Virus record (IMG/VR): IMGVR_UViG_3300007539_000213 | Span: 1-24,514 of that record | Strand: one strand, 5' to 3' | Length of the DNA stretch: 24,514 nucleotides | Source of the DNA: a virus | Part shown: piece after piece, positions 6,134 through 18,300 of the stretch | Numbering within the stretch: the stretch's first letter is position 1 | Layout: each line of letters begins with the position of its first letter | Notes under the pieces: model-generated | Database searches by the model: none | Told to the model about the DNA's origin: nothing | Seen by the model: only the letters and a program-made list of their open reading frames with translations | Program-made: the position numbers and the translations under genes

Positions 6134-9100
6134 TGGCTTTTCATGGTTGGTTCAACGATGACGAGTTAGCAAACGAACAAGACAAAAAAGACGCTGCTCA
6201 AAGAGAATTTGAACTTTTAACAAGAATTATTACTTCTGAACAAGCTAAGTCAGCAGTTGAAATGTCAACTGTTTGTCCTAATCTACCTGCTGATGTTATA
6301 GAAGCAGCAGCTATGTCAGGATTAACTGTTTACGACCCTGCGTTTCAAGATATAACAGATATGGTTACAGAAGAACAACAGAAGCAATGGGAACGTGATT
6401 GGAATAAAGTGCAAGACAGTAGTGGTTTTGATGAACCAATTATGGGTATGGCAGAATTACTTGCTAAAAAACCTGGATATGTAGTTGATTTATTACTTGA
6501 AGCAGGTATTGAAGAAGTATCTATGTTGTATAGAGCAGCAGGATATGCAGCAGTTAATGCAATACAAAGTTACAGATTACAAAAAGGTTGGATTAAAGAA
6601 GGTCAGTTACTAAATGGTATTCAAATAAAAGAAGAAGACATAGTTAATTATGACCCTGCAGCAGCATGGAAAAAAGATGGATTTAAAGGATTAGTTAAAG
6701 AATATTCTGAATTGTTTTCTAATGCTAAAGAAGCAGCAGGTGCAACATTATGGACTGAAACATTAGCTACATTACGAGAAGGTAAACCATTAAACATTGA
6801 CCCTTCAAGAAAATTTATATTTCAAGGTTTAAAACCTGAAGATGATGAACGATACAGAATGCTACTCAAAATGGATTATGAGGAAAACGAAGCTAAAAAT
6901 ATCTATTACAAATATGCAGGTGTACCACTTAGAGCAGAAGGATGGAATGACCATGAAAGAACTTCTGTATTTAGACCTAATGAGATTATGTTTAGACCTA
7001 CATCAGGTAAAAGACTTACATTAGGTTTTGACCCTAATAACTATTTACACTTACAACAACAAAGATTAAAAAATAATCCTGATGCTTTTGCACCTATTGA
7101 AGGTAACAAACTAAGTAGATTTTTACAAACAGTTTGGAGAGGTACAACAAATTTAGCTAAATCACAAGTTGATGCAGTTAAATCTTTTGACCCTGGTATA
7201 ACTGAATTAGAAGGAGTACAACCTGCTATACATTTTAGTAATGGTCGTGTTACTGCTTCACAAATAGTTCCTCCAGGAACAGTAGAATTTACAGCATTAT
7301 CAGGTGGTATAGACGCTTACACATCATTAAAGTTAGACCCAGTAGCTAAAGGATTAAAAGGTTTATCTTCTTTACGTCAAGCAACTAGAACTATTCATCC
7401 TGATGTTATACAAGAAGGATTGGGTATTAGTAGGTTTAGAGATACAGTATTCAAACCAAAACTAGCAGATATGATTGAACGACCTGATAGTTATAAATTG
7501 TATGAAGCTACAGCACTTGAACCTAATATTGGTACATTTCAAAAGTTATTTCCACAATTACCATTTGAAAGTCAAGCAGCATTAGCAGGTACAGAAGATG
7601 CGTTACAAGCTAAACAAGTATGGTCAAAGATATGGGGTAGTGGTTATCTTAATGAAACACCTGTTAAAGGTGCAGAAATTAGAAATGCAGTATCACGTGC
7701 TATAGGAAATAGGTCATTATCTTTAAGACAAAGTGAAAGTGTTGTACAAAGAGGATTGGGACAACTTATTAGACCATTAGGTAATCCTAATGCAGCATAT
7801 AGACCACTCCGTTCTAAATTAGCTACTGGACTTAGAGATGAGTTATTACTTCCTATAAGAAACAAAATGAGATTTATGACAGCACAACCATTACTATCTC
7901 CATCTGAAATAGCTAATCCATTAGATGAGTTACTTAGTTTTGGTGCAACTATTAAGTCAGCTATGCCTACTTATATGCAAAGAATGCTTAGTTTAACACC
8001 TGATGATGGTTTATCAGTTACTAACTTTGATGAAGCAGCTATGGCAATTAGAAATCATTATGACAGTATGGGTGCAGAAGTAGAACGTGCAGAACCATTT
8101 TTACAAAGACTATTAGATTTAGAACCTGGAGATTTAGGTGGAGTTACAAGATTAGCTATAGATATTGGTAACGATACACAAGCATTTTTAAAAGGTACAG
8201 GTGTAGCAGATGATATTGCGTTTGAAGCATCAAGAATATTTGAAACAAGTTCACAGATACGTGCGTATGGTAAAGATAGTTTATTCCGTGACTTACCGTT
8301 TGTAGGTATGCGTGAAGTAGAAGAAATACCTTATACATTACTTAATGGAGAAAAAGTATTAATTACAGTACCTTCTGCTTCAGGTTTAGTAGAGATGGCT
8401 TCTTTAAAAGCACCATTACCACAATGGTCAGGTATTACAAAAGCATTATCTAAAGTAACTTATTTAATGGATGGTCAAGAAGGAAGACAAGGCATACGTG
8501 GTGTTATGGATTATTACAAAGGTAATATCAAAGCACTTAAAGATATGGGATTTGGAGATTATGTTATATCAGGTACTTATAAAGGTATATTACCTAAAGG
8601 CATGTCACAAGGTCCAGTATCTTTGTTAGCACAGTTTTATATGGGTGGAATATTCAAACCAATAGTTCTTTTACGTGCTGCATGGTTTACTAGAGTATTT
8701 TTAGAAGAACAAGCACGTATGGCTGTATCTAACCTAGATAGCATGTTTATTCATCCATTCAGATATATTACATGGATTAACTCTCATAACACAGAAGTAC
8801 GTAATGCTATTAAAAACGGAGATGTTAAAGGATTAGAAAAGTTTAGATTACGTTTTACAAGAGATAGTGACCTTAAAGATGTATTAGAGTGGCAAGGTGC
8901 TATGAATGGAAATTTAGCTACTGAAGTAAATACTGGACGTAAATCAGTTGCAGGTTGGCGTGGTGTCAATAGTAAGTTTGCTACAAAAGATTGGATAGAT
9001 GTAAAACCTGGACAAGCAGGACATACTGGTAGCTTACAACATGAACTTATACAAATATACGATGACCCTGTAGGTAGATATGTAGCTGCTAATGGATTAA

Positions 9101-11397
9101 CTACTTCTACTAGAGATTGGTTTAAGTATTCTGATGAAGGTAAAAAGATTAGAGATAGATTAGTACGTAATGGTGGAGATAGATTTGAAGACTTACTTAC
9201 TGATGAAAAGGCAATGGATGCTTACTTAGATTATTGGGAAGCACGTATTCGTTCTAAAGCAGGTGGATTTGATAGTTATACTTACACTCCTGGCGACGCA
9301 TTTAGTTATAAGTTTGTAGAAGATACATCAGATAAAAACCTTAGATTGTTTGCAGGTACTGGTAAAGCAGTACTAGGTAAGGGAGAAATTAGTGCTGCAA
9401 AGATTTCAAGAGCAGCATTAGCTAAAAATAATAAAACATTAGGTGCTTACCTTGAAGGCATGGGAGATTTAAGAAATAGAATTGGTGTTGTAAAAGCACC
9501 TAGAGAAGTAACTGTAGATTTAACATCAGGACAAAAAGCTATTGGTATGTTAGACGCAGTTACTGATATTGCGTTTGAATATCTTATGACTAAACCTAAT
9601 ACATATCTTTCACGTTCAGTTGCATGGAAACAAAATAATTGGGCTAAGATGGAAGACCTTATGCCAAGATTAAATCAATCAGGAAGACTTAGAGCATTGG
9701 AAGAAGCTAGAAATGCAAATATTCCTAAACCAATGTATGCAAGATTACAAGAAGCATCTAAGAAAACTATTGATGGTGTTGATATGGGATATGAAGAAGC
9801 AGAAGCAATAGCTAAAGCATACGCATTACATGCTACTAAATTACTTCTTTATGATGCAGCTAAAAGACATAATATATCTGCTATAACTGCAAATATATTT
9901 CCATTCCCTGAAGTTTATATAGAGTTAGCTACAACATGGGGCAAGTTAATTGCAAACAATCCTGCTTCTATAGCTAGAGGTAATATGGTTGTTAGAGGTG
10001 CAGAAAGTTCAGGAGATGATGGTTTCTTTTTTCCTGACCCAAATGGTAGTGGAGAAGAAATGTTTGCATATCCAGGTAAATCTTTCTTGACACAATCAGT
10101 ATTTGGTCCAGGTTCTAAAGTAGGAATACAACCTGCAGGTTTCGTATCAGGTATCAACATGTTATCTAGTAACATATTTCCAGGTGTTGCACCACTTTAT
10201 GGTTATGCAGCTAATAAGTTATTACCTAAAAACGGTATAGGAGATGAAGCTAGAAAGTTATTGTTTGGAGATTTTCCTGCACCAACTACATTAGTACCTA
10301 AACCTGCATGGGCTAATAAGCTATATACAGCGTTTAGTGATAGTCCTAAAGCACAAGAAGCTAGAGCAGCTACAACTAATGCTATTTACAATTATGCTGC
10401 TGCTACAGGTTATAGAGAATATTTTAGACGAGATGATGGAAGTATTGACGAAGTAGCAATGATGGAATGGGCTAACGATAGTGCTGCATTTATATATGCA
10501 ATTAGAGGTTTTTCACAATTCGTAGCACCTACAGGTTTCTCTCCTAGATTTTATGTAGAAGATAAAGATGGTCAATGGTGGGCTACACAAGTATTAGCAC
10601 AAGAGTTTTACAAAATTAGAGAAGCTACAGGTGGCGATACTATTGCAGCATATAATGAGTTTTTTGGTAAGTACGGTATTGAACATCCTTATTTAACTGC
10701 ATCTACAACTGTATCTCCTGAAGGTCGTAGATTTTACACAGAAGAAGGTAAAGTATGGGAAAGAGAAAACAGTGCTTTAATGAAAGAGTTAAATATTACT
10801 GGATGGTATTTACAACCTGAAAGTCCATTTGATGATAGAGAATGGCAATTTGTTTATGAAGATATACAAAAAGGATATTTAGAAGGATTAACACCTGAAC
10901 AGAATGTACGTAAAGTAAATGACACATTAGGTTGGATTAGATATACAAACTTTACACAACAATTAGAAAGAGCAGGAGTTAAAGGTAGTCAACTTAAAAT
11001 TGCTAAAGCCTTGTATAGACAACATCTTAGAGAAGAACTACCTGGTTATTTAGAAAATTATGGAATAGCTGAAGCACCTACTGCTAAAGAAAAACTATTT
11101 CAAGTAGAAACTAAATGGGCTAAAACTCCTGGAGTAGCAGATAGTGAAGTAGGAAAATCAGTATTAGACTATTTAGATTACTGGAAGCAAATGAAAGAAT
11201 TGTCCGTAGAATTAGGTTATAGTGAAGAATGGTGGTACACATCAACAGATGATAGGGCTGTTATAATGAGGTCAGCAATAATTGGTATAGGTAAAAGATA
11301 TATTCAAGAAACACCTGATTTTGAATATGTTTTTAGAGATGTATTTCAAGGCGTACTAAGGGACGATATACTTGAAGATATAGGAGTTGGAGAATAA
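6133..11397 (+). CDS. Giant virion protein (1754 aa), probable internal/ejected or tail-associated
   Basis: No enzyme motif is evident. The sequence is mostly helical and Ala/Leu/Glu-rich. Around 837-870 a segment with FKPIVLLRAAWFTRVFLEEQ and RMAVSNLD resembles, from memory, a conserved stretch in very long actinobacteriophage virion proteins; it is hydrophobic enough to contact a membrane. Further landmarks are NIFPFPEVYIELATTW (about 1254-1269), a GFFFPDPNGSGEEMF segment (about 1297), several Gly/Pro-rich hydrophobic segments, and a helical C-terminal third. The size, lack of fibre-like repeats and position between portal and capsid genes favour a protein packaged in the head or tail and delivered with the DNA, but a tape-measure-like role is not excluded. 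The ribosome site AGAGG precedes the start, and the gene is coupled to both neighbours by TAATG. Confidence 0.75.
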   Translation: MAFHGWFNDDELANEQDKKDAAQREFELLTRIITSEQAKSAVEMSTVCPNLPADVIEAAAMSGLTVYDPAFQDITDMVTEEQQKQWERDWNKVQDSSGFDEPIMGMAELLAKKPGYVVDLLLEAGIEEVSMLYRAAGYAAVNAIQSYRLQKGWIKEGQLLNGIQIKEEDIVNYDPAAAWKKDGFKGLVKEYSELFSNAKEAAGATLWTETLATLREGKPLNIDPSRKFIFQGLKPEDDERYRMLLKMDYEENEAKNIYYKYAGVPLRAEGWNDHERTSVFRPNEIMFRPTSGKRLTLGFDPNNYLHLQQQRLKNNPDAFAPIEGNKLSRFLQTVWRGTTNLAKSQVDAVKSFDPGITELEGVQPAIHFSNGRVTASQIVPPGTVEFTALSGGIDAYTSLKLDPVAKGLKGLSSLRQATRTIHPDVIQEGLGISRFRDTVFKPKLADMIERPDSYKLYEATALEPNIGTFQKLFPQLPFESQAALAGTEDALQAKQVWSKIWGSGYLNETPVKGAEIRNAVSRAIGNRSLSLRQSESVVQRGLGQLIRPLGNPNAAYRPLRSKLATGLRDELLLPIRNKMRFMTAQPLLSPSEIANPLDELLSFGATIKSAMPTYMQRMLSLTPDDGLSVTNFDEAAMAIRNHYDSMGAEVERAEPFLQRLLDLEPGDLGGVTRLAIDIGNDTQAFLKGTGVADDIAFEASRIFETSSQIRAYGKDSLFRDLPFVGMREVEEIPYTLLNGEKVLITVPSASGLVEMASLKAPLPQWSGITKALSKVTYLMDGQEGRQGIRGVMDYYKGNIKALKDMGFGDYVISGTYKGILPKGMSQGPVSLLAQFYMGGIFKPIVLLRAAWFTRVFLEEQARMAVSNLDSMFIHPFRYITWINSHNTEVRNAIKNGDVKGLEKFRLRFTRDSDLKDVLEWQGAMNGNLATEVNTGRKSVAGWRGVNSKFATKDWIDVKPGQAGHTGSLQHELIQIYDDPVGRYVAANGLTTSTRDWFKYSDEGKKIRDRLVRNGGDRFEDLLTDEKAMDAYLDYWEARIRSKAGGFDSYTYTPGDAFSYKFVEDTSDKNLRLFAGTGKAVLGKGEISAAKISRAALAKNNKTLGAYLEGMGDLRNRIGVVKAPREVTVDLTSGQKAIGMLDAVTDIAFEYLMTKPNTYLSRSVAWKQNNWAKMEDLMPRLNQSGRLRALEEARNANIPKPMYARLQEASKKTIDGVDMGYEEAEAIAKAYALHATKLLLYDAAKRHNISAITANIFPFPEVYIELATTWGKLIANNPASIARGNMVVRGAESSGDDGFFFPDPNGSGEEMFAYPGKSFLTQSVFGPGSKVGIQPAGFVSGINMLSSNIFPGVAPLYGYAANKLLPKNGIGDEARKLLFGDFPAPTTLVPKPAWANKLYTAFSDSPKAQEARAATTNAIYNYAAATGYREYFRRDDGSIDEVAMMEWANDSAAFIYAIRGFSQFVAPTGFSPRFYVEDKDGQWWATQVLAQEFYKIREATGGDTIAAYNEFFGKYGIEHPYLTASTTVSPEGRRFYTEEGKVWERENSALMKELNITGWYLQPESPFDDREWQFVYEDIQKGYLEGLTPEQNVRKVNDTLGWIRYTNFTQQLERAGVKGSQLKIAKALYRQHLREELPGYLENYGIAEAPTAKEKLFQVETKWAKTPGVADSEVGKSVLDYLDYWKQMKELSVELGYSEEWWYTSTDDRAVIMRSAIIGIGKRYIQETPDFEYVFRDVFQGVLRDDILEDIGVGE

Positions 11398-12353
11398 TGT
11401 CACACTTACCAGGACATATAGACGGTAAAAATGATGAGCAGTATAATGTAACTACTACAACAGTACCTCCTGCTGCACTTCCTGACGAAGACGCACAGCA
11501 ATCAGCATTTGATATTGCTGCTGCAATGATAGGTGCAATGACTGAAGATAGTGGTTTACAACCTATTGGAGAAGGTGGAAGGGTCGTTATAGATGCACAA
11601 ACTGGAGAACCTACGTTTGTTCAAGGTTTGTTTTATGAAGGAATGCAGAATGAGTTACTGTTTGGTAACTTATCTCCTGAATTACAAATATACAACGATG
11701 TATTAATAGATATAAGAGATGCTGCAGTTCAAGGTGGATTTCTTAAAAAATCAGATTTACCTCCTGTTGGAGAAACCAATGATAAACTAAATGCTTTTAT
11801 TAATCATGTGTTTGCTAGAGCAAACGAATTAACGCCTACTGTTGCAGAACAAAAAGCTATTATGGACCAACTAGGTCCTGATGTTTCTGAAGGCGTAAAA
11901 CGATTGTATTTATATAGAAATGTATTAATGGATGCAACAGCAGACATACTAGAAAATCCTCCAACAATAGAAGTTACACCTTACATTGCACCTGACCCTA
12001 CAGCAATGAAACAATCTGTTAAAGCATTTATGCGTCAAAAATTAGGTAGAGAAGCTAGTGAAAATGAAATGAGAAATCTAGCTGCATTATTATCTAACGA
12101 ATACAAATTGCAATATGAAAATCAAATAAAAAACGAAATAGCTAATACAGAATTTATACCTATCAACAATGTAGAGAATTTAGATGTAGATGGGGAGTTA
12201 ACATCCTATGACCCACAGGCAGCGTTTGTTGAAAAGTTTGAAAACATGTATGCTAACGATATAGATTTTGTAGAAAGAAAAGCAGCAGAACGTGCTAGTT
12301 TTGCACAATTTAGACAAGCTATAGCAGCAGGTCAAGACTTTATGTCAGGTTAA
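11397..12353 (+). CDS. Virion-associated hypothetical protein (318 aa)
   Basis: The N-terminus is Thr/Pro-rich and probably disordered (NVTTTTVPPAALPDEDAQQ). The middle carries an IDAQTGEPTFVQGLFYEG beta-type segment, and the C-terminal third is helical, with KAFMRQKLGREASENEMRNL followed by DPQAAFVEKFENMY. From memory, the FMRQ.LGR....E element recurs in virion proteins of actinobacteriophages next to the giant structural genes, but no biochemical role is known to me. A GGAG site lies just upstream, and the start overlaps the preceding stop as TAATG. It lies between the two giant genes, with a single base before the second, so the three are probably made in one transcript and may assemble together. 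Confidence 0.7.
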   Translation: MSHLPGHIDGKNDEQYNVTTTTVPPAALPDEDAQQSAFDIAAAMIGAMTEDSGLQPIGEGGRVVIDAQTGEPTFVQGLFYEGMQNELLFGNLSPELQIYNDVLIDIRDAAVQGGFLKKSDLPPVGETNDKLNAFINHVFARANELTPTVAEQKAIMDQLGPDVSEGVKRLYLYRNVLMDATADILENPPTIEVTPYIAPDPTAMKQSVKAFMRQKLGREASENEMRNLAALLSNEYKLQYENQIKNEIANTEFIPINNVENLDVDGELTSYDPQAAFVEKFENMYANDIDFVERKAAERASFAQFRQAIAAGQDFMSG

Positions 12354-12354
12354 C

Positions 12355-15300
12355 ATGTTAGTTAAACCTGAAAGAAATCCTCAACCAAAACCTAGTCCGT
12401 TATTAAATCCTGACTTACTTAGTACTTTACCTTTTGCTACTCGTATGTATGTTATTGGTAATTTTGTTAGAGATATTGTTCAATATATTGGTACACAATT
12501 AAATGATGAATACATTGGTCAAAATAAAAGTTTAGTAAATCCAAATCCTAGACAAAGTAATAAACAGGTTAAAGTTGTTACTAAGCCAACAGAACCTGCA
12601 ACAACAGCACCTAATTTAACTGGTTCAAAAATTAATATAAAATCTCAAAACTTAGTAGGTAGCATATCAAAAAATTATGGAAATGAGAATGCGTCAATGT
12701 TAGTAGAAAATATGCACCATTGGGTACAAAACAATAGCAATCCTATAAATAGTTTTTTTAATTTTGTTGGTACAGATACTTATGCAACTGATGCAGAAAA
12801 CTTAAATAGTTTGAATAATAAAGTATTTACTCAAAGTACATTTCAAAAAAGGGTAGCAGAGATATTAGAAATATCTTCAAATACATTTGGTATTGACCTT
12901 ACAGAAATATGGAAACAAGATGTACAATTAATTGAAAAAGCTATTAAAACTTATCAAGATTTTGTTTTAAGTGAAAATGGAGTAAATTTTAATCCATCAT
13001 TATTTAGTACATATTTTAAAGAAATTAAAGAATATAAAGCAGAAGATATAAGAAAAATAGTTAATTCATTAAATACATTTGAAAAAAATTCATACAAAGT
13101 TATTACAGAAGGAATTGAAGCATTAGAAAATTTAATGAAACCTATTTTAAATTTGAATAAAGGTCACGCTATGAATGACCAAAGTTGGTTGTTATCTAAC
13201 ACAGAAACAGGGAGAGAAGTAGACCTACCTGTTGGAACTATACATGATGTAGGAGAAGTAGTGGACAGAAATAATCCTATGCTTCTTAAAAATATTAAAG
13301 TAAAAAATAATCGACCTACAGAAATGTTTACAAATTTATTAAGAGATAATTTAAGCAGTGAAGTTATACAAAATTTAATTGGTAATAATAAAGGAAAGAT
13401 ACTTACTTCAGAAGAAACATTATTACCATCGTATGAACAATTTGTAAATATATTTGAAGACTTAGGATATAACGTTAAAGAACTATTATCTGAAACAAAT
13501 AATTTAAAATTAAATCAAGCTAAAGAAGATGTTATTGCAAATATAAAGCAATCTTTACAAACAGATAATGTACAAAATAAAACATTACTAGAAGGTGTTG
13601 AAGAATTATTTGAAGCGTTAGTACTTAAAGATAACAAAGGCGATGTTGATTTAACAGATAGATTTAATAAAATACGAAATGCTTACAGCAAAATATTTGG
13701 TTCTTTATATAAAGGTTCAGACAGTATTCCAAACGTTGGTTATCAGTTATTTAACAATGTAGAAAGATTACAACATCAAGGATATTTATTAGGTACTAAA
13801 GAATTATTAGCTAATGCTACTCCCAAAGAAAGAGCATTAATATTTTTAAATGACATAATTATGGATGGTTCTGTAAATAAAAACTTTAAAAATGTAGAAG
13901 CAATATTAAAAAGTATTATTGCTGAAGACCCATTAGACATACATCACGTAAGTGATGAAGCATTAAACTTTGGAATATTTGATGGTTCTAATTACAATGA
14001 CCCTGTAGCTACTAAGTCTTGGATTAATGACGCATTCTTAAACAAAGCACACAATAACAAAGCATTAATAGAACATATAGTTCCTAATTATGGAAGTAGT
14101 TATTTACCAACTAAATCAAAATATTCTAAGTTTGCAGAGATGTTAAAAGAAGTTCCTGAAGAATTAAAAACTATTATGCGTAGTTATGCAGATAATTTAG
14201 GTATCGACTATATGATAGATAGTAAAAATTTTAACGAAATTAAAAATGCTTTAATTGAATTAGACCCTTCGGCTTTTCCTGCTTACAATAAATATTACGA
14301 AGAATTACCTTTTAAAAATGAAACACTTAAAAGAAAGTTAATAAACTTTAAACCTTCTAATTGGCAAGACTTAACCAATATACATGTTAATAGAGAAGTA
14401 CAAAGATTTATAAACTCGCATCCTAATTTAGATAAGAAAGTATTTACAGATAAAATAATAAGAAAGGGTATTACTTCTGCAGGAACTATAGATGAAAACA
14501 GTGAGTTGTTTAATTTACTTACTGGAATGCGTGAACAATTCCCTGATTTCATTTACATGCTAGAAGCAAAGATTGCAGAGATTGCAGAAAATGCACAAGA
14601 TGTTACTAAATACACGATGAATGCTTTTAACAATATGGATGCAAAACATATAACTTCATTAATGAATAAAAAATATAATGTTGCTAGTCATGGACAAATG
14701 TTAGTAGCAGCACAACAAGTATTAAAAGAAAAAGGTAAGTGGTTTCAATTAACAATGAACCCATCTATTACAGACCAATATGCCACTTATACTGCAAGAC
14801 AACCAGTGTTTTCTCCTTTTAAATATTCAGATTATTTATACGAAGGAACTGGTGGAATAATGGCATCAGGCTATCCTGATATGTTAGTAGGAAACCTAGA
14901 TAAACCTTCAGCTAGTTCTTATAACGTAGATGCAGGTAGCAGCAAATTTGCTGACATAGCATATTCAAGTCAGTTACTACCTGAAAATAGAAAATATACT
15001 TTAAATGGTTTAATAGATGAACTAATGTTAAATAAAGTAGATGTGGTTGGTAACATCGTATATCCAGTTATAGATGGCACAGATTATTCAACTATTCAAA
15101 GAAATCAGATTATTGATTTGTTACAAAAAGATTTAATTAAAGTATTATCAGACCCTGATTTATCTAAAGAGTTTGTAAAGCTAACAGTCAGTTCTTATGG
15201 AGATAAAATGCCATTGATAGTTGACCAGTTCTTAGATGCTAACGAAGGTAATGAATTTTTAAAAGACCAACTTGTTTTACCTGGAGAAGCTAGAAAAATA

Positions 15301-18300
15301 TCTTCTCAACAATCTTACAAAGTAACTGGTGTCAAAGATTTAAACACAATCATAGAACTACCTGATGGAACAGTTATATCTAATAAATTAGATGGAATGA
15401 CTGTAACATATAACTCTCCTTTTAGTATTTCTAAAAACAGTGTGGGTACGCAAAATTTTAATAATCATATATTTGCTAGTGCTGCTAAGGAAATAGGAGA
15501 AAGTGGTTATGCAGAAATAGCTGAAGCGTTATTAAAACTACAAGGTGCTGAAGTAGATAACTATATATATTTTGATAAAGAAGTATTGAATGAATTAAAA
15601 AAGATATTAATAACACCACTAGATAGATTTAATGGTGGAGAAGGTGCAGTTATTACATCAACTACAGGATTAGAAAGTCCTGGTATATATACTCAAAGCA
15701 CTTTAAAAAATGCTGCATTTGATACTTTACAGTTAGCTGTATTAGATGGTGCAGGAACTAGAGGAGAAATAACTATTGTACAAGATGGCATGAAAGTATT
15801 AGATATGTCTAAGTGGGCAGTAGTAACTAGAAACAATGCAGCAAAAAACTCTATAACAATAATTCCTGGTCAAGGAGAAAAAGTTATGTCAGGTAGTTTG
15901 CAGCACTTTCAATCTCCTATTGGTCCACCAACAATAAGTACTAAAGCACCTTCACAGTTAGCAGTTATGTTAACTGCAGATGATTTACAGGAATTAGAAG
16001 ACACAGGTTTCTTTAAGAATATGTTTTATAACTGGTTAGATGGAAGAAAAACAGTTACGCCAGTAGATGGTAAATATATTATAGATAATAATTTTGCACC
16101 TAATTCACTTCCTGCAGCTAAAGGACCTACTAATATTGATGTGAACAAAATGCCTATCTCATTAAGTTCTCATGCAATAAATGAATATTTAAAAACAAAA
16201 ACACCTAATGACCCTACTGAAATAATTGGTACGAAAAACTTTATTATTCAAACTATGCAAAAGTCTGCTCAAAACTTACAAAATTTTATTGATGGTAAAA
16301 CCGAATATGGTAACAAAGCAGTTGCATACTTTAAAGTTGATGAACTTTTAAAAATGGTGGAAGATAATCGTTTACAACTATTAAATGACGGTGGTCCAAC
16401 AGGTATGGACAATGTATATGATATTGCAAAAAGTATGGGTAAAGAAGGTTATAAAGTATTTCAAGAAAAACCAAGTAAAGAAATGTGGTCAAAGATTGCT
16501 AGAGGTCAAGTAGGTAAAGTTTCTGATGCTGATAGAGCAAGAGCAGCAGTGCCTATTGTTAGATTTAATCCTAATAATAATGCGATGATATTAATAGAAG
16601 GTAACCACAGAGTACAAGCTATGAATATTTGGGGAATTGATTATATGCCAGTCATATTTGAATTAGACCCTTACACAATTAAAACTGATATAACAGATGC
16701 TGCAGAAGCATTAAATGGTTTAGGAACAAATAATGATGTTACTGCAAGAATATCAGCAGGTATGAAATTTGAAAGTGATTTTAGAACAGAAAGATACAAT
16801 CCTTATGGTATATGGAAAAAATTAGCTAGGTATATAATCGACCCTGAAATAAACAAGTCGATGTTAAATCCTGTGACATCTGTAACTGATTATACATTAC
16901 ACCCTAAGATAGGACAGTACTTATATCATGCACACAAATATGATAATGCTTTTCAAGTAGCTCAAAATAAAAAAGTATTTGAAAGTCATAATGATACACG
17001 ATTAAGTTATTTACAAAATTTTGTATTTAAAATGAAACACAGAGTAGATGATTTTGCTTCTGCTGTAGATAACATCCAAGACATGGAAGATGCTTTACAA
17101 GGAATGGCTGCTTGGATTAATAGATATGGATTACAAAAAGATAAAGAAAAGTTTAAATTACTTTTAAAATACCATCCAAAAGGAGAAGACTTTGCAGCAA
17201 TGTTAAACTCAATATCATCAGAAGGAAGATTTGATATTGATATATTTGAAACTGCAGCAGCAAGATTAAAGTTAGATAAATCTACATACGAAAATTTATT
17301 TAATGAACATGTAGATTTAGCCAGTTTAAAAACTACAACAAAAGGTGGACATGAATTTAATGCTAAAGATAGTTTTGCTATACCAGTTCAAACACAAGAT
17401 TTTCAATATAATACTGATGGTGGTTTAAAAGTTGGACAGTTTATAGAAGACCAACATCATTTGTTTGAAAACTCTCCTAACTTAGCTAAAAACTTTATAG
17501 AAAATAATTTAGACATCTTAGGTCCTGGCAATATAAAATCTATTAATCAAGGTGTAGATTACATTACAGTTAAACCTACACAGTTAGAAGTTGCAGGAGT
17601 TTCTGCACAACGTACGGTACATAGTTCAAACTCTGATGATATATTACAAGTAATAGTAGATGCAGGAAAAATGACACCTGAAGATGCTGTTCAATATAAA
17701 ACAGTAGAAACTAAATCATGGACAACTAAACTATTTGAAAATCTAAGTAAGTTTGAAAAAGAAAGATTGCAGTATTTATTTAAAGGTCAATATAGATATG
17801 CAACACACGCATTAACTAAAGCAGTACAACCTACAGTATCTGCAATAAAAGATGACGTTTTGTGGAACACTGTTAAAGGATTACAGTGGAATGTATATAG
17901 GAACTCTCCTAAATATGCTAGGGATGTAGGAAGACTTAAAACTTTTGGACAAGTTGCAGATACTTTAACAATACTTCCTGAAACATTAACTTTATTTGCT
18001 ACTACACAAAAGTTTTATGATGACCCTGATTTTGGTGCAGCTACTGGACTAGGTAGGTATGGTATTGGAGGCAAAGAATTAATGCAAGAATTACTACCTG
18101 GAACACAAAACAAATCACAAGGTGGGCAAAAGTTTCAAAATGATGGTCCAGTTTCTGCATTACTTAAAGCAGGTATTAATGGATTGTCTTGGATAGCACG
18201 TAATACTTATTATAGAGATTTGGAAGAAGACCCTACAAAGTACGGAGTTATGGTACAACCTGAAGACTATGACCCTGAACTACACGGAAAGAATTTAAGA

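Noticed and set aside
9001-9060. HELIQ in the 1754-aa protein as a zinc protease HExxH motif
   Set aside because: The second histidine is missing (HELIQ), so the metal site cannot form.
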